Assembly (NCBI GenBank): GCA_903869595.1
Contig: CAIPZV010000056.1
Span: forward strand, 1-32,619
Length of the DNA: 32,619 bases
Source: an uncultured beta proteobacterium
GTDB taxonomy: Bacteria; Pseudomonadota; Gammaproteobacteria; Burkholderiales; Burkholderiaceae_C
Reading direction: 5' to 3'
The translations under genes and the position numbers were made by a program. Shown piece by piece: positions 1-8,241 of the stretch; within the stretch, counting starts at the first letter, position 1; every line of letters starts with the position of its first letter. Below the pieces are notes generated by a model. It was not told the DNA's origin and ran no database searches. It saw only the letters and a list, made by a program, of their open reading frames with translations.

Positions 1-1
1 A

Positions 2-2002
2 ATTGGATTAAAATCAATTTTCTCAATTGCTGCCGTGATTAAATTAACAAACTCATCATCTTTGAGCGCCTCTACACAAGTCGGGTTCTTAAATATTAAA
101 AATAAATGGATCAAAGGATTAATAGACTTAGTAATTCCAACAGCCTATGCATCGACCATCCCGTTTAATAATATTTTAGCATTTGATTCAAATGGAGTCG
201 CCATTCCCAATCCGTTGGTAACGGATGTAAATGTTTTCATAGGGGCAATAACACTTGATCCGACAGGAACATATGTATATCTGGGAATTGAAGACCACCA
301 AAATGCCAATATGTTTTCCGACTACCGATCTTTAGCTGGGAGCAAGTGTTCTCTGTACCGTATAAACAAAAGCACGGGTGAAGCACTCTGTCTTGCAAAT
401 TCGAGTCAATATGACTTATACAACCCCTCTACTAATCAACAAATGCTCGGAAATACCTCTGAGTCATTTATTAAATTTGACGCAGCAGGCAATGGATATT
501 TAATTATGTTCGCTCAACGTACGAATTATGGGTCAGGAGGAACTGAGAAGCAGCGACTGGTTAAGATCGACACTAATGGAAATTTAAGTATAGTTAGAGA
601 TTCATCTACTGGATACGCCAGGGGACTTGCATATTCAAAAAGCGGTAAAATGTTCTATTCTGAAGATGCTTGGTTCAGTATTTCAGGCGGCACAAGTTCG
701 GCATTCATTTTCGACCCAGTCAATTCTACATTTCAGAATTTAAATATAAATACGTCTGGTAATTCTGTGGTCTCTGATATTACGGGTCAGGTATACATTA
801 GTACTGGGAATAGTCTATATTCACTTGATCAGATAGGAATGCGATTGGATCTGATTTATCAGGGCGGAGATCCTGTGAATTGGATGACTAGAAGTCAAAG
901 TGGCAGGATATTAGTGCAGCATTCCAGTGGAAATATATACTCTCTAAAGTCGGACGGTCGTGACCTTGTAGCAAGTATTGGTGTGATGCCACTAAGTCGA
1001 ACCAAAAATGATGTATCTGACTTGTTCTATCCGCCTATTGCTACAAGTGGAGATTATATGGTGGCAAAAGGCACGGATCTAGATGGCTTAGGTCAATTCT
1101 GTGCAGTGAGACTTACGGATAAAAAAAGTCGCTGTTCAAAACCATCAGATTCCGCTCCAACCTATCTTTCAGTTGCTATTGTTGGAGTCAAAGGATTTGT
1201 TTTCTACGAATCAGGTACACAAAATAAAATGGTGTCGTTTGATATTGCAAGTTTTATAGATGGAGTTTCGCCTGACCCAACGCCAACCGTTTCTTTGGCA
1301 GGTGATGGAAGTATGGTTGCTGCTATTTCAATGCGCCCTCCAATCACTTTTGTGGCGGATCTGACAAGCGTAACGACAGCAACTTCTGATAGTTCAATAA
1401 CAGTTTCAAACCCAGTATCTGATACCTATACATATTTGTCGTTCACAAGCGCAAGTAGCATTGCGGGTGTTGTCCCGACAGATCTAGGGCTAAAAAATTC
1501 ATCTGGAAGCACAGTTGATGCAAAGTTCAAAATTGTAGATAAAGTAATATATGCGGCTGCCACGGATACAAGTGGTACGAAAACAAGTGGATTTCAGACG
1601 TTAGGATCAACTAATGATTATTCGTTAGTGTTCCCGAGTTCCTATACAGCACCTGCACTCACTAACGGTATTGGAACGAAGACCGGTTATTTCCCGGTGA
1701 TTCAACGCAGCAGTATCATGTATTTGGATTTCAGTGCGCCTGTCGTTAATTTGGATTTGGCTGCGTTGCAGTTGACAGACGCAACTGGAGCTTCTGTTCC
1801 GTCGACCATATCTATGGCGAAAGAGGGTTTACGGCTTGAAATTCGTGTGAAGGATTCTGACGCAGCTAATTTAACCGGATTCAAAATATTACCGACTGGT
1901 TCGGTTTATAAATTGACTCTTCCGACTCGGGTCAGATTGCCAGGTCAAACATTTCTAAGTCCATTTGATCGGACACAGATAGTGTTCACTACGACTTCTT
2001 GA
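2..2002 (+). CDS. Exported beta-propeller/Ig-like protein of unknown function, 5' end probably outside the window
   Basis: The frame is open from base 2, so the true start is probably upstream. The first usable start inside the window is GTG at 35, which has no Shine-Dalgarno (655 residues from there). Counted from that GTG, a hydrophobic stretch ending in A-Y-A at about residues 30-39 resembles a signal peptide cleavage region. Residues about 60-410 are rich in Gly, Asp and Ser with short beta-strand-like blades (patterns such as I-x-x-L-K-S-D-G), suggesting a propeller. The last ~110 residues resemble a bacterial Ig-like (Big_5-type) domain. No catalytic motif was seen. The DNA is clearly AT-richer than the housekeeping genes downstream, and the gene is followed by a repeat that also follows the next gene. 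Function is unknown; an extracellular or surface role is inference. Confidence 0.6.
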   Translation: MGLKSIFSIAAVIKLTNSSSLSASTQVGFLNIKNKWIKGLIDLVIPTAYASTIPFNNILAFDSNGVAIPNPLVTDVNVFIGAITLDPTGTYVYLGIEDHQNANMFSDYRSLAGSKCSLYRINKSTGEALCLANSSQYDLYNPSTNQQMLGNTSESFIKFDAAGNGYLIMFAQRTNYGSGGTEKQRLVKIDTNGNLSIVRDSSTGYARGLAYSKSGKMFYSEDAWFSISGGTSSAFIFDPVNSTFQNLNINTSGNSVVSDITGQVYISTGNSLYSLDQIGMRLDLIYQGGDPVNWMTRSQSGRILVQHSSGNIYSLKSDGRDLVASIGVMPLSRTKNDVSDLFYPPIATSGDYMVAKGTDLDGLGQFCAVRLTDKKSRCSKPSDSAPTYLSVAIVGVKGFVFYESGTQNKMVSFDIASFIDGVSPDPTPTVSLAGDGSMVAAISMRPPITFVADLTSVTTATSDSSITVSNPVSDTYTYLSFTSASSIAGVVPTDLGLKNSSGSTVDAKFKIVDKVIYAAATDTSGTKTSGFQTLGSTNDYSLVFPSSYTAPALTNGIGTKTGYFPVIQRSSIMYLDFSAPVVNLDLAALQLTDATGASVPSTISMAKEGLRLEIRVKDSDAANLTGFKILPTGSVYKLTLPTRVRLPGQTFLSPFDRTQIVFTTTS

Positions 2003-2030
2003 TGTGTGCTCTATTTAAATCTCTACCAGC

Positions 2031-2231
2031 ACACCAGCCGAAACTAGGAAAACCCCACTGTTCCTGCGAGGTTACAAGCCTAGTCTTGAAGCTTACATAG
2101 TACCTAAACTAGGTTATCTGATGCTATTCACTGAGGAAAAGTACTGGATATTAGTTGCCAAATTGTCAGCTTTATTAGGCAGACCCACTATCCATTGTGC
2201 TAGGGCGTGGAATGGGGTATTTTGGGGTGCG
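2031..2231. repeat. Intergenic repeat, copy A (two adjacent blocks)
   Basis: Block 1 (about 2031-2113) matches 3887-3971, and block 2 (2117-2231) matches 4095-4211. Block 2 shares long identical stretches such as CACTGAGGAAAAG and ACTATCCATTGTGCTA. Block 1 is more diverged. Both copies sit just downstream of a same-strand exported-protein gene. Here the two blocks are only 3 bp apart. I do not recognise it as a known IS end or attC site. Confidence 0.75.
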
Positions 2232-2388
2232 CCCCTCAAGTGGATGGTGCTTGGGTTCTGTGGGGTTGCTGCTTGGACCTGAACGGGTGCTGATGACCGG
2301 TTGAGGGGAGTGAGTTTATCTTTAGTCTACCGAAAGTGCCAGTTGCTTGCTATATTCACTACATTAACTCGTTTAACTGGTTGTAGTC
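2232..2388. other. Non-coding remainder of the gap before the lipoprotein gene
   Basis: This is the part of the gap 2003-2388 that follows repeat copy A. It contains an 8-bp inverted repeat, CCCCTCAA at 2232-2239 and TTGAGGGG at 2301-2308, about 60 bp apart. No convincing ORF was seen. The promoter of the lipoprotein gene presumably lies in the AT-rich last 60 bases, but no clear -35/-10 pair is visible. Confidence 0.4.
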
Positions 2389-3852
2389 ATGAAATTGCAA
2401 ATAAACTTATTTTTCGCTGCTTTGCTGGCTCTACTATCCAGTTGTGGTGGTGGTAGCACCCAATCGAGTTCGCCAGTTTTGAAATCGTCGTTTCACGACG
2501 CCCCGGCGGCTGGACTCTGCTACGCAGCAAATCCCTCTAACCGAACTGGTACGACCGATGCTGATGGCAACTTTGAGTACGTTGCTGGCGATACAGTAAC
2601 TTTCTGGATAGATGGCAGCGGTTCGGGCTGTGGGGGTACCACCGCAACATCATCAACAAGTGTTCTGATAAGCCGAATGCAACCCAGCGGTGCCGTCACG
2701 TTTGTACTTTCGCTGTTGCAGGGGCCACAGGCAGCGAATACCATGACAGCACTTAATGTTGGGTCGGTATCAGCCATGAACCTTAGTGGTCTGAGGTTGA
2801 CAACTACCGATATATCGAATTTAAACAATTACATCAAAACAGGAATTTTGCCAAGCCACGCAGGCGGTTTAATTGACAACTTCTTTATAGATATTCAATC
2901 TAACACCATTACGACAGACGGTTCTCAACCTGCTTTTCTTACATCAGTTGCAGCGCTTCCTCACGTAAATGGATTTTCATCCTTAGAGGTAGCGGTATCG
3001 CAACAGTTAATTGAATCTGTTAATCAGATCAATAGTGCGCCGTCTGTTTTGGCGATGTCTACAGAGTCGCTGTCATTTTCTGTTCGATCCTATTCATCTA
3101 TCCAATACTCAAGTCAAGCAGATCACGTAGGACGCCCATATTCTGGTTACGGTGGAAATTTTATTTATTATGATGGCACTGGAAACCAAAAGCAAATCGG
3201 CCTTAATGGTTTTACCGGAACGAAAAATGAGAACTTCTACACACTGACTGGAATAAACACTGTTTCAGGGAGTGGATTTAACTTCCTCGTTCAGGGCAAT
3301 TATGCGGGTGGTGTATATATATCCAATTCAAATGGCGTTGTGCACTATGGCGATGGAAATAACTCTTTATCCACTGGTTCATACACAATCAGCTATCCTT
3401 CAAGTAACGGAGTATATGGAACAGGAGTATTTGTTGCAAGCGGAACAAGATTGAAACCAATGACCTTGAGTGACTTGTCTGGTCATACTATTGTCTTTGC
3501 ATCTGGGTGTCAAAACGATGGAAGCCTTTCTATATCATTTTCAACCCTCGGTGCAGGGACGACGCTTACTGCAACTCCGGCTTGTTTAGATGGTTCGTCA
3601 TTACCTGATGCATCTGCGGCGTTGGCAGTAAACACCACGGTTGCATCTGGGATACTGAGCGTCCCAACGACTATTAGCGCTTCAGCGTTACCTGGCATAC
3701 TTCAATTAGTTGATGCATCAGGTAATACCGCAAGCATAGGTTTGATAGGTACCTTAGCGGGAGGGAGTAATTTTGCTGTCGTGCAGGAGTATCCAGCAAT
3801 TTCATACAAGAGTACTTGGTATTACTCACCGAAATTGGTGTCTTTCAATTAA
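2389..3852 (+). CDS. Secreted lipoprotein of unknown function
   Basis: The protein has 487 residues. It begins with a Lys-containing N-terminus and a hydrophobic stretch ending in a lipobox (L-S-S-C, Cys19), so it is predicted to be lipidated and anchored to a membrane. Directly after, residues about 37-75 have the pattern 'AAGLCYAA...GTTDADGNFEYVAGDTVTF'. This N-terminal module is common in proteobacterial surface lipoproteins (inferred from pattern). Residues about 200-485 are Ser/Thr/Gly-rich and probably beta-structured. No enzyme motif is visible. It lies on the same strand as the preceding exported protein, and both are followed by copies of the same repeat, which suggests an old duplication of the module or a shared acquisition route. 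Base composition is AT-richer than the chromosome further on. Function is unknown. Confidence 0.75.
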   Translation: MKLQINLFFAALLALLSSCGGGSTQSSSPVLKSSFHDAPAAGLCYAANPSNRTGTTDADGNFEYVAGDTVTFWIDGSGSGCGGTTATSSTSVLISRMQPSGAVTFVLSLLQGPQAANTMTALNVGSVSAMNLSGLRLTTTDISNLNNYIKTGILPSHAGGLIDNFFIDIQSNTITTDGSQPAFLTSVAALPHVNGFSSLEVAVSQQLIESVNQINSAPSVLAMSTESLSFSVRSYSSIQYSSQADHVGRPYSGYGGNFIYYDGTGNQKQIGLNGFTGTKNENFYTLTGINTVSGSGFNFLVQGNYAGGVYISNSNGVVHYGDGNNSLSTGSYTISYPSSNGVYGTGVFVASGTRLKPMTLSDLSGHTIVFASGCQNDGSLSISFSTLGAGTTLTATPACLDGSSLPDASAALAVNTTVASGILSVPTTISASALPGILQLVDASGNTASIGLIGTLAGGSNFAVVQEYPAISYKSTWYYSPKLVSFN

Positions 3853-4435
3853 ATCTGCGCCAGTTTATTTATGTGTTTACATCACTACACCAGCTGAGCC
3901 TAGGAACCTCTCATTTTTCCAGGGAAGTTCGATGTGTAGTCCTGAAGCTTTCAAATCACCTGAAACTAGGCTTCAGACGGGATTTCTGAGCTGGTTTGCT
4001 CCATCAACTGGAAAAGCTGCAGAGGAAATCTAGAGTTGGGTAAGACTGGTGACACCCAATCCAACCCCATTTTGTGTTAATCCACTGGATGCGGTCTGAT
4101 GCTAGTCACTGAGGAAAAGCACTGGCTATTAGTTGCCAAATTGGTAGCGTTAAGAGGCATGCGCACTATCCATTGTGCTACGGCGAGGGATGGGGCATTT
4201 TAGAGGCTGCGTTCTTACCGGTGTCTGGCCGTTGGAGTGGGATGAATTTCCTGGACAACTATCGGATTGGTGAAGCGACTTGAAGCAACTTCTCTTGAAA
4301 TTAGTTTCAAATAGCCAGCCGCAACAAACGAGCTAAGGGTATCCAGGCGGATGAAATTACCCGCACCCAAAAGCTGTTAATATTTCAAAATGGACAATAA
4401 AAAAGCGTTAGTAGATATTAAATAAAGAATAAGTT
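3853..4435. other. Non-coding gap of 583 bp holding repeat copy B
   Basis: No convincing gene was seen here. An 86-codon frame running from inside the lipoprotein gene to 4033 has no start signal and overlaps the repeat. The gap contains the two blocks of repeat copy B, separated by about 123 bp that are absent from copy A. The segment 4212-4435 shows no further repeat. It becomes very AT-rich just before the next start, which is compatible with a promoter. Confidence 0.5.
3887..4211. repeat. Intergenic repeat, copy B (two blocks split by an extra ~123 bp)
   Basis: Blocks 3887-3971 and 4095-4211 match the two blocks of copy A (2031-2113 and 2117-2231). The stretch 3972-4094 has no counterpart in copy A. 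It includes a short hairpin (TTGGGT at about 4036 pairing with ACCCAA at about 4054). Either copy B gained an insertion or copy A suffered a deletion. Confidence 0.7.
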
Positions 4436-5233
4436 ATGAGTATTTTTAAAAAAACTTTTATGAAAAAATTAAATATCATTTTTTTATCATTAATTCCTTT
4501 GACCCCTGTCTCGACACATGCCTCGGAGCCGGCATGGGATGGGTGGTATGGGGGGGTAAATCAAAGTTACAAATCTAACTCCACGAGTACCAACTACTCA
4601 CATAAACACATTGGTGGTTGCACCAACTTAAACTTCGGTGCGGAATGGCCGGGTGATTTATGTGAAGGTAATCAAGATTTTAGTTTTGATGGCAACGCAA
4701 ATACTTTTTCAGCTTCGACAGGCCTTTTTGTTGAGAGGCTTTGGAGTGCAGATAAACGTGTGTATGGTTGGAGTATCGGGATTGTTGATAACGTTGAGCA
4801 TTTGAGTGCAGAGCGTATGGTGTTGTCGAAGACATGGGGTGACACATTAAACGTCAATATTCGGTTGCGAGAAGCCGTAAATTTGAAGGCTATTATTGGA
4901 TTCCCTAATGAGGAATGGCTACCTTTTCTAAGTATGGGTGTAGTCTTAAAGAGGGCAGACATAAACTTCCAGCAAGATCAGTATGGATATGATTTGCCGG
5001 TGATTAGAAGTAAGGAGCAATGGGTATCGGGGTTAGAGTTTGGTGCAGGTGTGAAAAAACACTTAGACTCGGATTGGGTCGCTACGGTCGAGTTTTATTA
5101 TCAGAAACTTAACCCTTTTGATCTGGTATCAGACGGTGTCACGCCCGGATATGGACTGAGATATCCAGATACCACCATACGAGTGAATTCAGAAGCTAAT
5201 GTTTTGCGACTAGGAATAGCTAAGAAATTTTGA
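4436..5233 (+). CDS. Outer-membrane beta-barrel protein (OmpA/porin-like fold)
   Basis: The protein has 265 residues. A Lys-rich N-terminus and hydrophobic core are followed by a probable signal peptidase site at T-H-A-S (about residues 27-30). The mature start contains W-D-G-W-Y-G-G, the usual first strand of small outer-membrane beta-barrel proteins. The chain shows alternating hydrophobic residues and ends in a terminal Phe (K-K-F), the typical outer-membrane assembly signal. Two starts are possible: ATG 4436 with a weak purine-rich leader, and ATG 4460, which would give a more standard signal peptide. Two Cys residues near positions 62 and 76 could form a disulfide. The gene is AT-rich like its two upstream neighbours. 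Its ligand or role is not deducible. Confidence 0.7.
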   Translation: MSIFKKTFMKKLNIIFLSLIPLTPVSTHASEPAWDGWYGGVNQSYKSNSTSTNYSHKHIGGCTNLNFGAEWPGDLCEGNQDFSFDGNANTFSASTGLFVERLWSADKRVYGWSIGIVDNVEHLSAERMVLSKTWGDTLNVNIRLREAVNLKAIIGFPNEEWLPFLSMGVVLKRADINFQQDQYGYDLPVIRSKEQWVSGLEFGAGVKKHLDSDWVATVEFYYQKLNPFDLVSDGVTPGYGLRYPDTTIRVNSEANVLRLGIAKKF

Positions 5234-5259
5234 CAATTTAATGGTCGTGGCGACGAGAG

Positions 5260-5285
5260 GTGCTGCATTTAGGTGCGGCACTTTT
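5260..5285 (+). terminator. Weak rho-independent terminator after the beta-barrel gene
   Basis: GTGCTGC (5260-5266) can pair with GCGGCAC (5275-5281) with one G-U pair, followed by TTTT. It lies between the end of the plus-strand AT-rich block and the convergent end of the minus-strand operon. Confidence 0.35.
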
Positions 5286-5308
5286 ACCGCTGACTGGTGA
5301 CGTAAAAC

Positions 5309-6523
5309 CTATTTGGTCAGCATCCGCATCGCATCTTCCAGCCCTTTGAGGGTGAGCGGGTACATGCGCTGTTGCATTAACTGTTGCACCACGCTGATGC
5401 TTTGGCGGTATTGCCAGACGCCTTGGGGTTCGGGGTTGATCCAGGCGAATTTGGGGAAGGCGCTGGTCAGGCGTTGGAGCCATTCGGCGCCAGCTTCCTC
5501 GTTGTTGTATTCCACGCTGCCGCCCGGTTGCAGTATTTCGTAAGGGCTCATGGTGGCATCGCCCACGAAGATGAGTTTGTAGTCTTTGTTGTATTTACGG
5601 ATGATGTCCCAGGTGGCAAATTTTTCCGCAAAACGGCGCCGGTTGTTTTTCCACATAAAGTCATACACGCAGTTGTGGAAGTAATAAAACTCCAGGTGCT
5701 TGAACTCGGTTTTGGTGGCGCTAAAGAGCTCTTCCACCCGGGCGATGTGATCGTCCATGGTGCCGCCCACGTCCATTAAGAGCAGCACTTTGACATTGTT
5801 GTGCCGCTCCGGGCGCATTTTGATGTCTAGGTAGCCGGCGTTGGCCGCCGTTTTGCTGATGGTTTCGTCCAGGTCCAGCTCGTCCTCGTGGCCTTCGCGT
5901 GCAAACTTGCGCAGTCGTCGCAGTGCCACCTTGATATTGCGCGTGCCCAGCTCTTGTGTGTCGTCATAGTCTTTGTAGGCGCGCTGGTCCCAGACCTTCA
6001 CCGCACTGCGGTTGCGCCCTTTGTCTTGGCCAATGCGAATGCCTTGCGGGTTCTGCCCATACGCTCCAAAGGGCGAGGTGCCGCCGGTGCCTATCCATTT
6101 GCTGCCGCCTTCGTGGCGTTCTTTTTGTTCTTCAAAGCGCTTGCGCAGCGTCTCCATCAGCTCGTCCCAGCCCATTTTCTCGATTTTGGCCAGTTCTTCG
6201 GGGCTGAGCTGCAACTCCAGGTTCTTGCGCAGCCACTCCAGCGGAATCTCTTTGGTGAAGTCCGCAATTTGCTCTACGCCTTTGAAGTAGGCCGCAAACG
6301 CGCGGTCAAATTTGTCGTAATGCTTTTCGTCTTTGACCAGCGTGGTGCGGCTCAGGAAATAAAAGTCGTCAATTGCGTAGCCAGTCGCCTCTTCGCCGCT
6401 TGCGGGCTCGGGCACATTGGGGCCGACTACGCCTTTTTGCAGCGCTTCCATCAGCGTCAGGTATTCCTTTACCGATACGGGCAGCTTGGCCGAACGCAGG
6501 GTGTAAAAAAAGTCGATCAGCAT
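5309..6523 (-). CDS. VWA domain-containing CoxE-like protein
   Basis: The protein has 404 residues. The N-terminal ~200 residues are helical and charged. The C-terminal part has a von Willebrand A-like fold, with 'VLLLMDVGGTMDDH' (Asp251) as the MIDAS region and a second acidic position at 'VGDATMSP' (Asp322). The canonical DxSxS is changed to D-V-G-G-T, a form I associate with the CoxE-like branch, so metal binding may differ from classic integrin-type VWA. Such proteins typically pair with MoxR AAA+ ATPases to remodel or activate a target complex. A MoxR gene heads this same operon, and the start of this gene is 8 bp after the GNAT stop. The target is unknown; the nearby oxidase locus is suggestive but unproven. 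Confidence 0.85.
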   Translation of the reverse strand: MLIDFFYTLRSAKLPVSVKEYLTLMEALQKGVVGPNVPEPASGEEATGYAIDDFYFLSRTTLVKDEKHYDKFDRAFAAYFKGVEQIADFTKEIPLEWLRKNLELQLSPEELAKIEKMGWDELMETLRKRFEEQKERHEGGSKWIGTGGTSPFGAYGQNPQGIRIGQDKGRNRSAVKVWDQRAYKDYDDTQELGTRNIKVALRRLRKFAREGHEDELDLDETISKTAANAGYLDIKMRPERHNNVKVLLLMDVGGTMDDHIARVEELFSATKTEFKHLEFYYFHNCVYDFMWKNNRRRFAEKFATWDIIRKYNKDYKLIFVGDATMSPYEILQPGGSVEYNNEEAGAEWLQRLTSAFPKFAWINPEPQGVWQYRQSISVVQQLMQQRMYPLTLKGLEDAMRMLTK

Positions 6524-6531
6524 GGGCTACC

Positions 6532-7125
6532 TCATCGGGGCTTGTGCAGCGAATAGAGCAGTTGGGCCTTCACTTCCGGCCATTCGCCCGCGCGCAGGCT
6601 GTACATCACGGTATCGCGAATGGTGCCGTCGCGGCGCAGCGCGTGTCCGCGGATGACGCCGTCTTTGCGCGCGCCCAGGCGTTCGATGGCGGCTTGGGAC
6701 GCGAAATTGAAATTATCGGTACGCCAGCCCACCACATGGCAGCCCAGGGTTTCAAAAGCATGGGTCATCAGCAGTAGTTTGCAGGCAGTATTGACGTGGC
6801 TGCGCTGGACGCTTTTGGCGTACCAGGTGTAGCCAATTTCCACGCGTTTCACCGCGGGAAGTATGTCGTGGTAGCTGCTGCAGCCGATAACCTTGCCGCC
6901 GGGTTGGTCCAGCACGGCAAACGCAAAGCGGTTGCCTGCTGCTCGCATGGCCAGCGCGTCTTCGATGTACTGGCGGGTATTTTCCGGCTCGGGCACCGAG
7001 GTGACGCGCAAACTCCACAGAGCGCCGTCGGCGGCGGCGGTGCGCAAGCCTGCTTCGTGCTCCAGCGCCAAGGGGGTTATCGCCACGCCGTAGCCGCTCA
7101 AGTCCACCGATTCAACAAAGGCCAT
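6532..7125 (-). CDS. GNAT family N-acetyltransferase (RimJ/RimL type)
   Basis: The start is taken at ATG 7125, giving 197 residues (first residues M-A-F-V-E-S). The frame stays open upstream, but that part overlaps the small membrane protein gene and is its shadow. The sequence fits the Acetyltransf_3 type: a beta-strand at 'VIGCSSYHD', then 'EIGYTWY', the acetyl-CoA-facing helix region 'VNTACKLLLMTHAFE', and the C-terminal pattern 'RTDNFNFASQAAIERLGARKDG' with 'DTVMYSL'. It probably transfers acetyl from acetyl-CoA to a protein N-terminus or small amine; the substrate cannot be told. It starts 4 bp after the stop of the membrane protein gene and is followed 8 bp later by the VWA gene, so it is translated as part of the MoxR-VWA operon. 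Confidence 0.85.
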   Translation of the reverse strand: MAFVESVDLSGYGVAITPLALEHEAGLRTAAADGALWSLRVTSVPEPENTRQYIEDALAMRAAGNRFAFAVLDQPGGKVIGCSSYHDILPAVKRVEIGYTWYAKSVQRSHVNTACKLLLMTHAFETLGCHVVGWRTDNFNFASQAAIERLGARKDGVIRGHALRRDGTIRDTVMYSLRAGEWPEVKAQLLYSLHKPR

Positions 7126-7129
7126 AGGT

Positions 7130-7369
7130 TTAGCTCTCGTCGTCTTTATTTTGGCGGCCTTGTTGCCAGCGCCGCGCCAATTGCAAGCCAAGTCCGCCGC
7201 CCAGACCGACCAGCACAATGCCGCCCATGCTGGAGTTGTCGTAACCCCTTGCAAATACGTCCATCCCCACGAGCTGGCCCAGCCCATAGCCGCTCAGGCA
7301 GCCGATGACAAAGCCAAGGGCGTCGGAGAAGCCAACGGCCAGGAAATCGACGCGGGTCTTTTTGGCCAT
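7130..7369 (-). CDS. Small glycine-rich membrane protein, hypothetical
   Basis: The protein has 79 residues. Two hydrophobic, glycine-rich stretches (about 10-33 and 47-62) are separated by a short polar loop (R-G-Y-D-N-S-S). The C-terminus is charged and hydrophilic (R-R-W-Q-Q-G-R-Q-N-K-D-D). This suggests a two-helix inner-membrane protein, or a glycine-zipper type. It sits 1 bp after the MoxR stop and 4 bp before the GNAT start, so it is clearly co-translated in the operon. I do not recognise the family. A membrane anchor for the MoxR/VWA pair is a guess based only on position. Confidence 0.75.
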   Translation of the reverse strand: MAKKTRVDFLAVGFSDALGFVIGCLSGYGLGQLVGMDVFARGYDNSSMGGIVLVGLGGGLGLQLARRWQQGRQNKDDES

Positions 7370-7370
7370 T

Positions 7371-8225
7371 TCAGCGGTTATTGCGTTGCATAAACATCAG
7401 TTTTTCAAACAGCGTAACGTCTTGCTCGTTTTTCAGCAAGGCGCCCACCAGCGGCGGCACGGCCATTTTGTCGTCCTTGGCTTGCAGGGCCGATAGCGGA
7501 ATGTCCTCGGCCAAAAGTAGCTTGAGCCAATCCAGCAGCTCGCTGGTGGAGGGTTTTTTCTTGAGGCCCGGCAGGTTGCGCACTTCATAAAAAGTCTTCA
7601 TCGCGGCGCTAAGCAGCTCTTTTTTCAGGCCAGGGAAGTGCACGTCCACAATGCTTTGCATGGTCGCCGGGTCCGGGAACTTGATGTAGTGGAAAAAGCA
7701 GCGACGCAAAAACGCGTCTGGCAGCTCTTTTTCGTTGTTGGAGGTAATAAATACCAGCGGGCGGTGCTTGGCGCGGATTAGCTCACGCGTCTCGTAGCAG
7801 TAAAACTCCATGCGGTCGATTTCGCGCAGCAAGTCATTGGGGAACTCAATGTCCGCTTTGTCGATCTCGTCGATCAGCAAGGCCACCGGGGTTTCCGAGG
7901 TAAAGGCCTGCCACAGCACGCCTTTGACGATGTAGTTGTGGATATTCTTGACCCGCTCGCCACCGTCAATGTCCGATAACTGCGAATCGCGCAGGCGGCT
8001 CACCGCGTCGTATTCATACAGACCTTGTTGCGCTTTGGTGGTCGATTTGATGTGCCATTGCAGCAGCGGCAGGTTCAGCGCGGTGGCTACTTCTTCGGCC
8101 AGCATGGTTTTGCCGGTGCCGGGCTCGCCCTTGACCAGCAGCGGGCGTTGCAGGGTGGAGGCTGCGTTGACAGACAGCATCAGGTCTTGGGTGGCAACGT
8201 AATTCTTGGAACCGGTAAATTTCAT
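7371..8225 (-). CDS. MoxR-family AAA+ ATPase
   Basis: The protein has 284 residues. Walker A is G-E-P-G-T-G-K-T (33-40), Walker B is L-L-I-D-E (116-120), sensor 1 is at T-S-N-N (161-164), and an arginine pair 'LRRCFF' (174-175) fits the Arg finger. The length is short for MoxR but typical of the form found next to CoxE-like VWA genes. These ATPases use ATP hydrolysis to remodel or insert cofactors into protein complexes together with their VWA partner, which is encoded three genes downstream in the same operon. It is the first gene. No good Shine-Dalgarno precedes the ATG, and a long inverted repeat lies 17-61 bp upstream (8242-8286), so translation may depend on leader structure. Confidence 0.92.
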   Translation of the reverse strand: MKFTGSKNYVATQDLMLSVNAASTLQRPLLVKGEPGTGKTMLAEEVATALNLPLLQWHIKSTTKAQQGLYEYDAVSRLRDSQLSDIDGGERVKNIHNYIVKGVLWQAFTSETPVALLIDEIDKADIEFPNDLLREIDRMEFYCYETRELIRAKHRPLVFITSNNEKELPDAFLRRCFFHYIKFPDPATMQSIVDVHFPGLKKELLSAAMKTFYEVRNLPGLKKKPSTSELLDWLKLLLAEDIPLSALQAKDDKMAVPPLVGALLKNEQDVTLFEKLMFMQRNNR

Positions 8226-8241
8226 GGCGCGGTAAAAAGTT

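Noticed and set aside
3773..4033. 86-codon plus-strand frame after the lipoprotein gene
   Set aside because: It starts inside the lipoprotein gene in another frame, has no ribosome site and runs through the non-coding repeat; no protein family pattern.
4034..4065. GTTGGGT and ATCCAAC words resembling integron attC core sites (GTTRRRY / RYYYAAC)
   Set aside because: They are in the wrong order and spacing to bracket an attC, the repeat copies do not share them, and no integrase gene is visible.
5888..6556. 222-codon plus-strand frame opposite the VWA gene
   Set aside because: The minus-strand VWA protein is clearly real; this frame shows only antisense composition.
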